A DNA stretch of 64,000 nucleotides. It comes from Hsuehochloa calcarea. Taxonomy: Eukaryota; Streptophyta; Magnoliopsida; Poales; Poaceae. The DNA lies in contig CM070594.1 in NCBI GenBank assembly GCA_036346395.1, positions 22,167,385-22,231,384 of the forward strand. Direction: 5' to 3'. Below the pieces are notes generated by a model. It was not told the origin of the DNA and made no database searches. It was given only the letters and a program-made list of their open reading frames with translations. Position 1 is the stretch's first letter. Every line of letters begins with the position of its first letter. Of this stretch, positions 47,354-58,630 are shown in pieces. A program made the position numbers and the translations under genes.

Positions 47354-49526
47354 TGTAATACCTCATAAATCCAATAGTTCGTATAGTTTGGAATTTATTC
47401 AAAACGAGATTCAAATTTCTCCTAATCGCATTCGTAAAAGAGGGAAGTCGGAGGAGAGAAAGAAGTAGTTTTTTCAGAATTTTCCATCCTTGAGGGGTTA
47501 TCGGAGTTTTCCACTAACTTGGGCCAAGGGAGGGGCTGGCGGCCCACTAGGAGGCCGGCCATATAAGAGGAGGGGCACCACTCCCAAACCCTAGCCGCCT
47601 CCTTCCCTCCCACCAAGCCGCCACCCCTCCCTCTCCATCCTCCTTGGCCGCGCCTCCTCCCTGGTTGGGCGCCGTCTCCTTGGTGGCCGCCATTGGTGCT
47701 CCCGGTTGGTCTCAAGATCCCGGCGCTCCTCCTCCGATCTGTCCTCCGGCGGGTCGTTTCTTCGCCGGTGGTTCGCTGTGGTGTGGCCGGCCAAGGAAGA
47801 AGAAGGGAGACCAGCGGGGAGTGGTTCTTCATCGTGCTACGGGTCTTCAAGGGTAACGAGCACCCCGGTTATTTGTTTGATCAAGTTTTGTTGCGGTAGA
47901 GATCATTTGAGTCACGTCGGTTTAGAGTTCCAGAATTTACAGAATTGATCAGAATGTTGCGCGGCTTGTTTCAGTACTTTAGAGGCCGAATTTGGGGTTT
48001 TGCCCTTCTAGAGATTTGTTCCTGGTTTCGTTAGCTTTCTTTTGGCACCAAGATGAGCAAAATCCGACCAGTAGTTTGAGAGATATGATTTTTTGAATGC
48101 GATCTGTCCAATCTGTCTGAAATCTGTGGTCAGTAGTTTTGTCCCTCGTTTTTGTTCAAAATAGAGGCCGAATCAGAAGACTTCCCCAACTAAGTTATTG
48201 TAGATCTTGAAATTATCTTTCCATGTTGATACAGATCATTCCATTTGGATCAGTATACTAAAAGTTACACTATTTTCTTTACTGCTGATCTGTTTTCTGG
48301 ACTGTTGTAGATGGGTTAGGTTTAGCAGTTAATTACTCTCTGTTTTGGCCGAATCAGAAGATTCCGCCAACTAAGTTTTTGTAGCCTGATCAGTTAAGAA
48401 TCAGTGAGCACTGGTTTCAGGTCGTTTAGAGTTACAGTTAATTAATGGCGAATTTTCTTGTGCAACTGCCCGTAGAACGATAATCTGAACTTTTGGTGTA
48501 GATGTCAAATTGAACCCTTGGGATGAGTAGGTTGATTAGAGAGCATCGTAGTACACTTGAAGCTGTGCCATATTCGATTATCCGTAATACGTGGTAATAC
48601 TTGTGTAGGCGGTGAGACGGTGGGTGGAAGGACACCTTCGTTGTTTCACAACACGTCACCACACGGAAGGCAAGTGCAAATGTTTAATTCGTGTGAATTC
48701 ATTGATTTCATGTTAACTTGGTAAATTATGAATATTCATGTGATTTGAGTATGATGTGGCAGAGTCCAATACCTTATTCGATGATACATTGAGTTGAATG
48801 CCAAGTTATGTTTTTCATTTCATGCATACATAATTCGATTGATGTCCACGGAGTGAAACTTGTTTAAGTCCAATTAATTCCAATATGGGCATGTAAGACC
48901 TACCATTCCAATGTAGGCGCGGACATTCCGTATGAAACGTTCTTCATACGGACTTGGATCCCCGCTCTTGGTTAAGAGCGGGCTTAAGTGAACACCGACG
49001 GGTGTGTCACTAGTTATACCGGTATAAACATGTGGAAAGTCCAATCTCCTTCAATGCATTCATTCATTCATACCAAGTGTTCTTAAATTCATGAAGTAAA
49101 TGATGTACTTGGTACATTGTTTCAATTCAGTGTTCTATGTGGATGTATATGTTGTGCTTGCTGAGTTTCGACTCACTCTTGCTTTTATTTATTTTTAGGT
49201 GAATACCAGTGAAACAGTTGCTAGCGGGAGGGTGTAGTCCAGCACGTTCCATGCACATGAATAAAATAATCATTCGTTAAAGTTCTATTTACATCTCTTC
49301 AGTTTTATTTATAATGTAATGGACTGTAATAATTGTCACTTGGAGGTTCATTATTAGCGCTTTGGTTAATTCTCGTTTAAATTGATGGATGAACTGTTAT
49401 TAAGCTATAGATTGTTATCATGGTTATTCGTTTCTTTAGCATTGAATGCGTTGTTAATTTTATGAATTGAATAGTAGGTTGTCTTGTTAGGTGACATCTT
49501 GTCTTCCGAATAGACAGGGTGTTACA
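47354..49526 (+). repeat. Family A LTR (last)
   Basis: This 2173-bp LTR runs from TGTAATACCTC to TGTTACA. It is followed not by a PBS but by gypsy RT sequence, so it is the outer end of the array. Its first half follows the two other LTRs. From about 48700 it carries variants seen in the 1-1063 copy instead (GATTTCATG, ATTCATGTGATTTG, GTTCTATTTAC). Confidence 0.9.
48928..48982 (+). other. Paired stem-loops in last family A LTR (best preserved)
   Basis: Stem 1 is CCGTATGAA (48928-48936) with TTCATACGG (48943-48951). Stem 2 is CCCGCTCTT (48961-48969) with AAGAGCGGG (48974-48982) closing a GGTT loop. Both are perfect 9-bp stems. A smaller ACACC/GGTGT stem follows at about 48991-49004. Confidence 0.75.
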
Positions 49527-51897
49527 GATGTCTTTTAGCTTATCTAATGCTTTTAGTACATTCATGCGATTAATGAACCTTGTTTTGAGACACTTTATTT
49601 GAAAATTTGTGGTAGTCTATTTTGATGACATCTTGATGAAACATGTTGAACACATTAGAGAAGTGCTAGAAGTGCTTTCAGCTCATGGAATTGAAGTAGA
49701 TGAATCTAAAATTGAAGCTATTCAAAATTGGTATAGTCCTGTTAATGTTAGTCAAATTCGTAGCTTTCATGGGCTTGCTAGTTTTATCAACGTTTTGTGA
49801 AAGATTTCAGCACTATTGCTGTCCCTTTAAATGAATTAACTAAAAAGGGTGTTGCTTTTGAATGGGGAGAATCACAAGATAAAGCCTTTGCTGAATTAAA
49901 GAAATGTTTGACTGAAGCACCATTGCTTGTTTTACCTGATTTCACTAAAACTTTTGAGATTGAATGTGATGCTAGTGGGATATGTATTGGTTGTGTTTTG
50001 ATGCAAGAAAGAAAACATGTTGCATACTTTAGTGTGAAACTTAGCGGTGAACAATTGAATTATCCAGTTTATGACAAAGAATTATATGCTCTTGTGCGTG
50101 CTTTAGAGACTTGGCAATATTATCTTTGATCTAAAGAATTTATCATTCATTCTGATCATGAAGCTTTGAAATATTTGAAAGGTCAAGGTAAGCTGTATCG
50201 TAGACATACTAAGTGAGTTGAATTCATTGAGACTTTTTCATACATTGTTAAATACAAGAAAGACAAAGAGAATGTGGTAGCTGATGCTTTGTCTAGAAAG
50301 AATGTGCTTTTAACTCAGTTGGAAGTAAAGGTACATGGATTAGAGAGTTTGAAAGATTTGTATGCTTCCGACCATGAATTTTCAGAACTATTTTCTAAAT
50401 GTAAAGATGGGAAAGGATGGGATAAATACCATATCCATGACAGGTTTCTCTTTCGTGCTAACAAACTATGTGTTCCAGATTCGTCCATGCGTTTGTTATT
50501 GTTGCAGGAATCTCATGCAGGTGAATTGATGTGACATTTGGGAGAGAGAAAACGTACATGATGTTGGCCGATCACTTTTATTGGCCTAGGATGAGACGTG
50601 ACATCGAGAGGTTTGTTCAACGATGTATCATGTGCTATAAAGCTAAATTAAAACTTCATCTATATGGTTTGTTTACTCCACTTTCAGTTCCTAGTGCACC
50701 TTGGGAAGATATTAGCATGGATTTTGTGTTAGGTTTGCCTAGGACTAAAAGGAGGAGGGATTCTATTTTTTAGTTGTGGATAGGTTCTCTAAGATGGCTC
50801 ATTTTATTCCTTGTTATAATAGCGACGATGCGTCATATGTAGCTAATTTATTTTTCAGGGAAATAATTAGATTGCATGGCATGCCAAGAACTATTGTTTC
50901 AGATCGTGACGTTAAGTTTATGAGCTACTTTTAGAAAACTTTGTGGGCCAAGTTTGGGACAAAGTTGCTCTTCTCGATAACTTGTCACACACAAACCGAT
51001 GGATAAACGGAGGTGGTGAACCGTACACTCTCAATGTTGCTAAGGACAATGATAAAAAAGAACTTAAAAGAGTGGAAGGATTATCTACCGCATGTTGAAT
51101 TTGCATATAATAGGGCGGTGCATTCTACTACTCAATTGTGTCCATTTGAGGGGGCGTATGGTTTCAAACCGATCACACCACTTGATTTGATGCCACTTCC
51201 ATTACAAGAACGTGCTAATATGGAGGCTTCGACGTGTGCTGATTTTGTGAAAAAGCTCCATGAAAAAGAGGTAATTGAAAACAAGATACATGCTTATGCT
51301 TTTAAGGCTAACAAGTCTAGAAAGAAATTACTCTTTGAACCAAATGACTTAGTATGGGTTCAACTTCTCAAAGAACGCTTTCCAGAGAAGCGTAAATCAA
51401 AATTGATGCCCCGTGGTGATGGTCCTTTTAAAGTACTTGCCAATATCAATAATAATGCATACAAGATAGCACTTTCGGGAGATGATTATGGTGTCAGTAC
51501 AACTTTTAATGTTGCTGATTTGTCACCATTCTTTGGGCACGACAACACAGAGTCGAGGATGACTTCTTTTCAAGAGGGGGAGGATGATGAGGACATCCCT
51601 ACTACCATATCTCCATGTGTTCATGAAGCACCAAAAAAGGGTCCAATGACTAGAGCACGAGCTAAGTTTTTAAATAAACATGTGAATTTGTTTCTTAATA
51701 CATTGCCTTCTATTGATGAGAACATTATACTACCTTATGCCAGTTTCTTGTGCATACTTAGGTATGAGGAGGGAACCGAGGCCAAAACACCGGAAGAGCA
51801 CAAGGATACAATCCAAGAAGGAGACATTATCTTTGGCAACCTTAGGAGTTTGGGCAGTGCCATCAGTCCTTTGGACTTAGCAAATACAATCACATGA
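49527..51897 (+). pseudogene. pol: Ty3/gypsy pol (RT end, RNase H, integrase), broken
   Basis: The reading resumes in the palm of RT (a LSNA...TFMRLMN stretch), with the catalytic YFDD box near 49620, then an internal deletion. The rest of RT and RNase H are open at 49797-50129 (FEIECDASG and the YPVYDKELYALV region). The integrase zinc-binding segment lies at 50575-50640, the core start (ISMDFVLGLP) near 50715, and the IVSDRD segment near 50900. A long open frame of 294 codons (51013-51897) covers the integrase C-terminus and tail, ending in an acidic extension. Most stops look like Trp or Gln codons changed by single transitions (50127, 50213, 50931, 51003). It is the pol of the element whose gag begins at 34315. 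Confidence 0.85.
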
Positions 51898-52430
51898 GAA
51901 CAAGACATGGGCATTCGAGCCAATAGGCTGTCCGAAACACTTTTTAAGTCGGTCATGCATATAGTTTACTATCTAATGTTCGAACCATGTATTATGCTAT
52001 TGAGTCCGAGAGACCGAATAAGGTCTTGAGTTGGCTTTGATGGTTTGTAACCTGTTCGGTTTGTTTGACCGAACAAAACACCGCCGGCCCTAGGACATTT
52101 TGCATGAGACATCAAGGGAGGTGCCTTAAATACCACCTCTCCCTCTTGTAACGAGGGGAACCACGATTTTCGAGTTAATAGATTGATTTCACTTCTTGTT
52201 TCTCTAAGCATGGTCGGATCATGTCCTTGAGGGAAATTGGGAATTCTGCACAAATTGATATCGTTCAACCTTTCCGCTGAGAGTTAGGAGTGCGATAGGG
52301 CTTCGCTTGGTGGTCGTGATGTCCGGCGCGTCTGTTCTCGCGAATATCTTCATTGGCATCGGAGGATAATTACGATTCGAGAGGCTACACGTGAGTATCT
52401 TGATCCTACGTCGAGAAGATCGGGAGACCC
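51898..52430 (+). other. 3' non-coding region of the gypsy element, possible LTR start
   Basis: This follows the end of pol. It contains a TATA-like CCTTAAATACCACC (52110-52123) and a GTTCGG/CCGAAC inverted repeat near 52052-52076. It may include the 3' LTR, but I find no clear match to 32781-34314, so the borders stay open. Confidence 0.4.
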
Positions 52431-53981
52431 AGTATCAAATAAGCTTAACGAAAGCATAGCAAATAGCATAATAAGTAATATCAATTACAGTGACCTCTTA
52501 TCCCTTCGAAGTCAGATGACGAAATTGTGTCATAGCGCATGAGGCCACAGTCCCTGAACAACCAAGTAATAACGCACACTCAAAAATATCATCAAAATCA
52601 CATCATCACAGCACCAACACATCACACTAATCGATCTCACATGCTTATGCCAAACCGATCGAATTAACCCAAATGTACCGGACGCACTACCTGTTGTTCC
52701 AAAAGTAAAATATCTCTAACTTATTCATACAAACTTCAAATTAAACCAACTAGGATTTTCTGGAATCCACACAAAACAACCCACATTTTCCTAGTTATGA
52801 TGAAACTTTGATTCTATGGTTTTCTACCCCGTTTCTTTACCCGAAGACAGATCTGTCATCTTCTGGACAACAAACTTCCAAAATTCATATCTTTTAATCT
52901 ACTAATCTAAAAATTGTGTTATTAGACTTTCTGGAAACCTTAAGAACTTACCTACAACATTCATGTTGACCAAAACCCAGATTAACTCACGTACTATTTT
53001 TAATCTACTAATTACTATAGACTATCAACACACGACAAACTCTACCAGGCAGCAGAACTATAAATTTCATATCTCACAATTTGTGCATCGGATTGACATG
53101 AATAAAAATTCTTCTGAAAGCTTTGAAAATTCTCTAAAACTCTCTAGAAGATGAAATTATCAATTTATGCCTCTATACTACCCGTAAAAATTGTACAACA
53201 GTACTGCAGACTAACCCGATCTACTAATTATTTCCCTAACGAACACTCGCTACTTCCCCTCTAATCCAGACTCTAATACCTACTAAAATAATTATAAAAC
53301 ATCAAGGAAAAACCAGATCGTTACCACGTGACAGATGCCAAAACTCCGATCTAATACTCGCTTTTTTTTCCTTCCCTTCCTCTCTACTGTTCCAAACTTG
53401 ATGGACATGTACAAAAGATGAAGCTCTAGTTACCTAGTTGCAGCAGCAATTGAATGCAACACAGGAGATTGGCGGACAGGTTGATTCGACGCGCTGGCCG
53501 AACAGCAACCGGCAGAGGATTCCACGCGCCGGCCGAACGCCTGGCAGATAGCTTCATGCGCACGCGGGCAGGCTGCACTCGGGCCGGGGCTACGCACTGG
53601 CCGTCGGCTTCGCTCAAGCAGGCGTGCAAGCGGCCACATGTCAGAAGGTGACCATGCGGCAACAGGCAGGAGGCAGCTACACGCTGGCCGAGTAGTAACC
53701 CGGGGCGATGTCTTCCACGCACCGGCGTTCGCACGAGATGAGGCGTTACACTCGCCGCGGTGCACGAAAAAAAATCTGCTAGGGTTTGATTTATGGGTTT
53801 TGGATCCCCTAATCTCCTGCACGACTCGTTCCCTGGAAACAACTCACCTCTAAAAGTCGAAACATCCTATTTTCTCATATCCATTTTTGTTTATTTACGC
53901 ACTGGTCCTCAAGAGTGCTATTTTTCATAATACTCCACTAAACCTTTTCATTCTCTCTCTAAAACACTTAGAGGTATTACA
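52431..53981 (-). repeat. Divergent family A-type LTR, minus strand, partial
   Basis: On the minus strand it starts TGTAATACCTC at 53981, preceded by a polypurine tract, as in family A. The body shares general layout with family A LTRs but has diverged. The GC-rich leader (53440-53780) produces overlapping open frames of up to 138 codons on both strands that are not genes. The far end is not recognisable and probably lost near 52431. Confidence 0.6.
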
Positions 53982-56743
53982 TTCTACCCCCCTTAAACAG
54001 AATTCGACCCTGAATTCTACTCGTCGTTCTACTCAGAGAACAACCACAACTGCACTAACCAACAGTTAATACGTACCCGACGTGAACCACTCTGGATATT
54101 GCTCGCGGGTGCGAGATTCCAGCTCCCAAGTTGCTTTCCGCTGGGCCTGATGCGACCACCGTACCTTGATGTAACTAACGTACTGTGCCTTATTACTCGT
54201 CCCGACCTTTCCAAAGCCACTCAATAGACATGACTCAAAGGCACGATCTTACTCGTGGGTGAATGGTTCTAACGAAACATAATACTCTAGATTTCTCAAG
54301 TACTCTTTCGACACTGGGTCACACAAAATGTTGTGTACCCTACGCCAAGACTCGAGACGGTCCTAGCGATATGTTATCTTTTAAAATCCCCGTAACTTCC
54401 AGAAACAAACCAATGTACCTTGGGTCAACCTTCCCTTTGGTACCAAACCACACAACCTGCACATAACACATGCCACTCTTATTCTATGTCTTAATTGATC
54501 TCTTTACCTTAACAAGGAGCATTTCCTTTAACCAGGGACGCACAAGCGATCTCGTTTTAAACAAACTCTTTTACAACGAGAATCCAACTTGAAAACAAAA
54601 GATTCACAATGCAACCAACTCAAATCCAACTTTCCTCCAAAAGAGTCAAATTCAAAATCAAAGATTCATCATGAAAACATTTTCACTTGCCAATTAGGCA
54701 GTTTTGCAAATAAATATCACGGAAGCCAAAGGAGAAATCCCTCGAGTGCCCAAATCAAACATTTCTTTTATTTTCCTGAAACGGAAAGAACCACTATGCC
54801 AACATACAACCAACTCAAATTGTACATGACCTCTGTCATAAATACACAACTCAAACAAGAATCAAAAGAGCATTTCACTACCCGAAAAAATATTATTTTC
54901 TCATTTTTTTCCTTTTAGGAATAACCTTTCGCTCAAAACATGGGATTTCAAATCTTCACACTAACTCCTTCCTCTTAACTGGCAAACTCGGCGATGCTCA
55001 ACTTTGAAGCAACAACTACACTCATCTAGAGAGAGTCTACTAACCCACAAAAAAGATACTCTAGTTCACTCATCTGCCAAAGGAATTATTTTGACAAATG
55101 ATTCCCAACACCTTAATAAATATTTTCACCCACAATCACATCACCTCAATCCGTTAAGGATAATCAACTCAAAATTATCAGCACACACACACTCATTTAC
55201 CACACCCAAAGGATTCTATCAATGATCATCATACTATTCGGAATCCACTTTTATTCTTCTACTTCTACACATAGACATTGGGCAACCAAGGTTCTAGCAT
55301 AAAATATAAGCCCAATTTCAACCTCCAAGACTCCTACAGTGAACTTCTAGTATAAATGATAGGGAAATCCTCAGATTCGATGACTAAAATTCACACAATC
55401 CAAACAATATCCTCAATCATTAACATCAATAATCCTCACTAATCAATTAACTACACAAAATGATTAACTTCACCAATCTTGGACCCTCACTAAACCAAAT
55501 CAATTCATCTTCCAATGCTCCTCAAATAACTTACAACCCAAAGCATCACATTATCATATACTTGACCACCACTATCCAGTTGCCACTATAGCTCCTAAAA
55601 AGACTTTGCAACACAAGTCATTAATTCTTTCTCAAAAGAAGAGGCAAGCAAACATAAATATCAGCACACAGGAAAACGTTGCCACTCGCAGTGAGCACAA
55701 GACCAAGAGAAATAGTCAAATAGCAAAGATTTCGGGAAATCAAAAGATGATATCACAGTTAAGGGCACAAGTCCCACAAGAAGAGAATATCAAACCTCAC
55801 ATAAAAATAGAACATTGCTTTCGAAACTCGAGAAATTCTTATGCAGCAAAACCAGAAAGGTTAAACACACTTCAAATAAACTGCAAGTTACAAAACCTGA
55901 CCCCAATCTTAAATATTTCCACTACACTCTTTTATTTAACAAAGAAACCAATTTTATTTAATTACAACAGTACTTTGCCAACTCAAACAAAAAGAGCTTT
56001 CAAGACCAACTCACATGAATCTCTTACGAACCAAGGAAACTTTCCAACACATCACTATACTCAACCCAATTTCAGTTGCTTCAAAAACCATGACGAAAGG
56101 CTATCGATTTTTTTCTTTCTAATAGAATCAACAACACCCTCATAACCCTTTACTTACAATCTTACTAATGTCATTATAATACACTCTTAACAAGATTCAT
56201 CATAGCCTACTATCTCATCGTACAACTCCCTAAAGACACAATAAACTATTTCATAATATTTTTGGCTACTTTAAAAAAATTGTAACTATCATCTTGATCT
56301 AGGAAAAACCTAATGCATAAGCCACAATATTGGAACAAAACTCTTTTAACAAGGTCATACTATCATACAACAATTTCACAACGCACACTAATAAAGACCA
56401 CTTATTAAATTTCATCCATTTAATTCTTAGTGATACTCAACACCAATTTTAACATACACTAATTGTACTGTGGAGATTATCATTAACAACTGACGATCAT
56501 ATTAATCCTGGAAACATTTATGGTTCTATCTCTATTTGTAATCACACAGGTATACAAACACATATTCATTATTTCACCTTATGCTTAGAAATTAGGGTAA
56601 ATTATTATTAAAGATTTAATAACTAATTTTCTATAAAACAAGGTTTCACAAAGCGATACATCAACATTTATATAGTTATTTATATATGTTTCAATCATTT
56701 TAGCATGACAAGACTTTCAAGGATACTAGTTAAGATTAATTAT
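53982..56743 (-). mobile_element. Family A-type internal region, minus strand, interrupted by copia
   Basis: Read on the minus strand this matches the 3' two-thirds of the family A internal region (for example 55625-55650 against 38818-38845) and ends with the tract AAGGGGGGTAGAA (53983-53995) before the LTR. It encodes a better preserved chromovirus pol tail: a K-G-K-V-D-P-R-Y-I-G segment near 54420-54450 and a stretch with WSHQ and ATWELESRTREQYP near 54085-54160. On the plus strand the open frames at 54589-54918 and 55606-56145 are antisense to this region. Copia LTR 3 interrupts it at 56744. Confidence 0.75.
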
Positions 56744-57115
56744 TGTGGATATCATGGGAATATGCTCCAGATCTTAGGATGATGTGACAATTGGCAATGG
56801 TGTTTACGGTTTGTCGTTTCACGGGTTTTCGACAAAGCTACAGGCATTCTGGACAGGGGCGGTCCGACCGGTCCTTGCACGGCGGTCCGACCGGTCCCAA
56901 ATCGGTCGGACCGCCATGTGCTGGCCGGCGAACTCTTGTGACCTAAAAGTGGTCAAAACGAGCTGGGCCAAAAATAGGTGTTGTAGGCAAGTGAGGGGAT
57001 CCCAATGCACTTGGTCTCATGATTTTTGGAGTCTCCAGTAAGAAGTTCAATTCGTTTTTAATTTCCAGAAGGTTTCGGAATTTCAGGGCTTGAATTTCGG
57101 CTAAGTCCCTAGGGG

Positions 57116-57195
57116 TGGTCCGACCGGCTCACAGGGAGCGATCCGACCGGCCATGGGGCGGTCCGACCGGCTCACATGGAGCGGTCAAACCGGTA
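57116..57195 (+). promoter_or_regulatory. Cluster of CGGTCCGACCGG dyad motifs in copia LTR 3
   Basis: Four units spaced about 20-25 bp apart (GGTCCGACCGGC at 57117 and 57160, ATCCGACCGGC and GGTCAAACCGG variants) lie upstream of the TATA box. The arms CGGTC and GACCG are inverted repeats around one base, a form expected of a dimeric protein site; this role is inference. The same cluster lies at 11998-12065 and 19816-19885. Confidence 0.55.
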
Positions 57196-57637
57196 TTGAC
57201 TTGAACGTCGGCCAACTTCGTGGCGATGTTGTTTTGTTAGGTCAAAGTCATTGGTTTCATGGCATATGTTTTGCATGATGCATGTTTTGACTAACATGGG
57301 TCAAGTTGTGAAGAACTTGTTCCCGAATTCGTGTTTGCTTGTCTATGGTTGTGCAGGTTGCTTGGTGGTCAACGACGGTCAACGGCGAGAAGAATCGGGA
57401 CTAGACTTGGAGAGTTGAGGTCCAGAACGATCGACGATGCCGGGTGAGGTCAACGACTCAAGCGTGACACAAGATAGACAAGGGTGACCTATTGGCAAAT
57501 CCATGACGCATGGTGAAGCGGTTTAGGTCAAAAGTTAAAGACGGCGCTTTGCGAAGCGTGCGTGTGTGACCCGTTTGTTAGTGGGCCTTAACGGGAGCCC
57601 AAATTAAGTCAAACCCTAGAGAGTTCTAGGCCTCCAC

Positions 57638-57645
57638 TATAAATA
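57638..57645 (+). promoter_or_regulatory. TATA box in copia LTR 3
   Basis: TATAAATA is in CCACTATAAATAGGAGG, the same as in the two other copia LTRs. Confidence 0.78.
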
Positions 57646-58574
57646 GGAGGAGGTGGTGGCTGCACCCTCTCCCTCTTGCTATTTTTTCACCTCTTTTGTT
57701 GCTTGCAAAACCCTAATTAGCTTAGGGGGAGTTGAGGTGGAGGCTAGGGCTTTTCATGGTTTGAGGAGAATCTCGTGATCTTGGATTGACCACTGATCCA
57801 TGATGGTGTGGGTGTAATCCAGCAACGATCACGTTTTTAATCTATGCAAGGTTTGCTTGAGATAAATCTCTTTTCGTTCTTACTTTCAATTTCGTGATTT
57901 TAGAGCTTTCTTTGATCCGCGAGTTTGTGATTGATTCTTTCACGTGAATTAGCTTGCTGTGATATGTGTGAATCTATCTAGCATCATCTTGATTATCAAT
58001 CTCTCACGAACAAGCAGCATTAGGATCAAGTTTTCGTTCTTGCCCGGTTTTAGACCTTCTGTTATTCAATTGGCAATTGCTTAGGATCTATCCAAGAATT
58101 ATCATAATATTCGATTGGAATAGGTCCTCAATAGCATAGAGAAGGTGTATGCAAAGTTTCATAAAGATTGGAGTTGAGAATCAAAAGTTTCACCTAATTG
58201 CAACCGTCATCGGCTGATTTTACTGTTTCAGATCATTGAGGTCGGCCGTCCGACCGCTTTGTCATCACCGGTCGAGACCGACTTTGGAGCGTCCGACCGC
58301 CAAGACAACAATGGTCGACCGCCCGGCAATCGGTCCAACCGGTACGTGTCAGAGGTCGACCGCCTGCTTTGATCTTTTGCAATCTTAGTTGATTTTGTGT
58401 TTTTTGCTTAGGGGATTTAATTGGATTCAATACTAGTCTTCCGCTGTACTGGTATATTGATCTTCGTAGCTTCATCATAGCTATTGGAGTGAAATTGTGT
58501 TGAATTCATTATTTGGGAAAAAGTGAGCGTGCTCCTATTCACCCCCCCTCTAGTCGCCTTTTCGGTCCAACAAG

Positions 58575-58586
58575 TGGTATCGAGCC
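58575..58586 (+). other. Primer-binding site of copia copy 3
   Basis: TGGTATCGAGCC lies three bases after the LTR end. It matches the initiator tRNA-Met complement except for missing bases at the CAG. Confidence 0.85.
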
Positions 58587-58630
58587 CTGTTAGTTCACTC
58601 TTGATCTTAACCTCCAACGAACTTTAGGCG

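Larger units (their letters stand above)
34740..49526 (+). mobile_element. Family A tandem array: LTR-internal-LTR-internal-LTR
   Basis: Three LTRs (34740-36927, 41058-43218, 47354-49526) alternate with two internal regions (36928-41057, 43219-47353), all on the plus strand with a period of about 6.3 kb. Both internal regions start with a tRNA-Met PBS and end with a polypurine tract, so each unit has proper element borders. The flanking five bases differ (AATAT left, GATGT right), so there is no target-site duplication. The internal regions carry no complete protein domain, making this a non-autonomous element. Unequal recombination between LTRs of neighbouring copies would give this layout, as would misassembly. 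Confidence 0.88.
56744..58572 (+). repeat. Copia LTR 3 (5' LTR of copy 3)
   Basis: This 1829-bp LTR runs from TGTGGATATCATGG to CCAACA. TATA box is at 57638-57645. It is rich in dyads around CGGTCCGACCGG (56860-56930, 57116-57195, 58240-58345). It is longer than LTRs 1 and 2, mostly because bases within these GC motifs are kept. Confidence 0.92.

Noticed and set aside
34735..49531. Target-site duplication around the family A array
   Set aside because: AATAT on the left and GATGT on the right do not match.
53426..53853. Overlapping open frames of 130-138 codons on the minus strand and 65-71 on the plus strand
   Set aside because: They overlap in several frames in the GC-rich leader of an LTR, have no domain and no conserved counterpart. 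Open frames here reflect GC content.
55606..56145. 179-codon plus-strand frame
   Set aside because: It is antisense to the family A-type internal region; the equivalent region in the other copies has no matching antisense frame.
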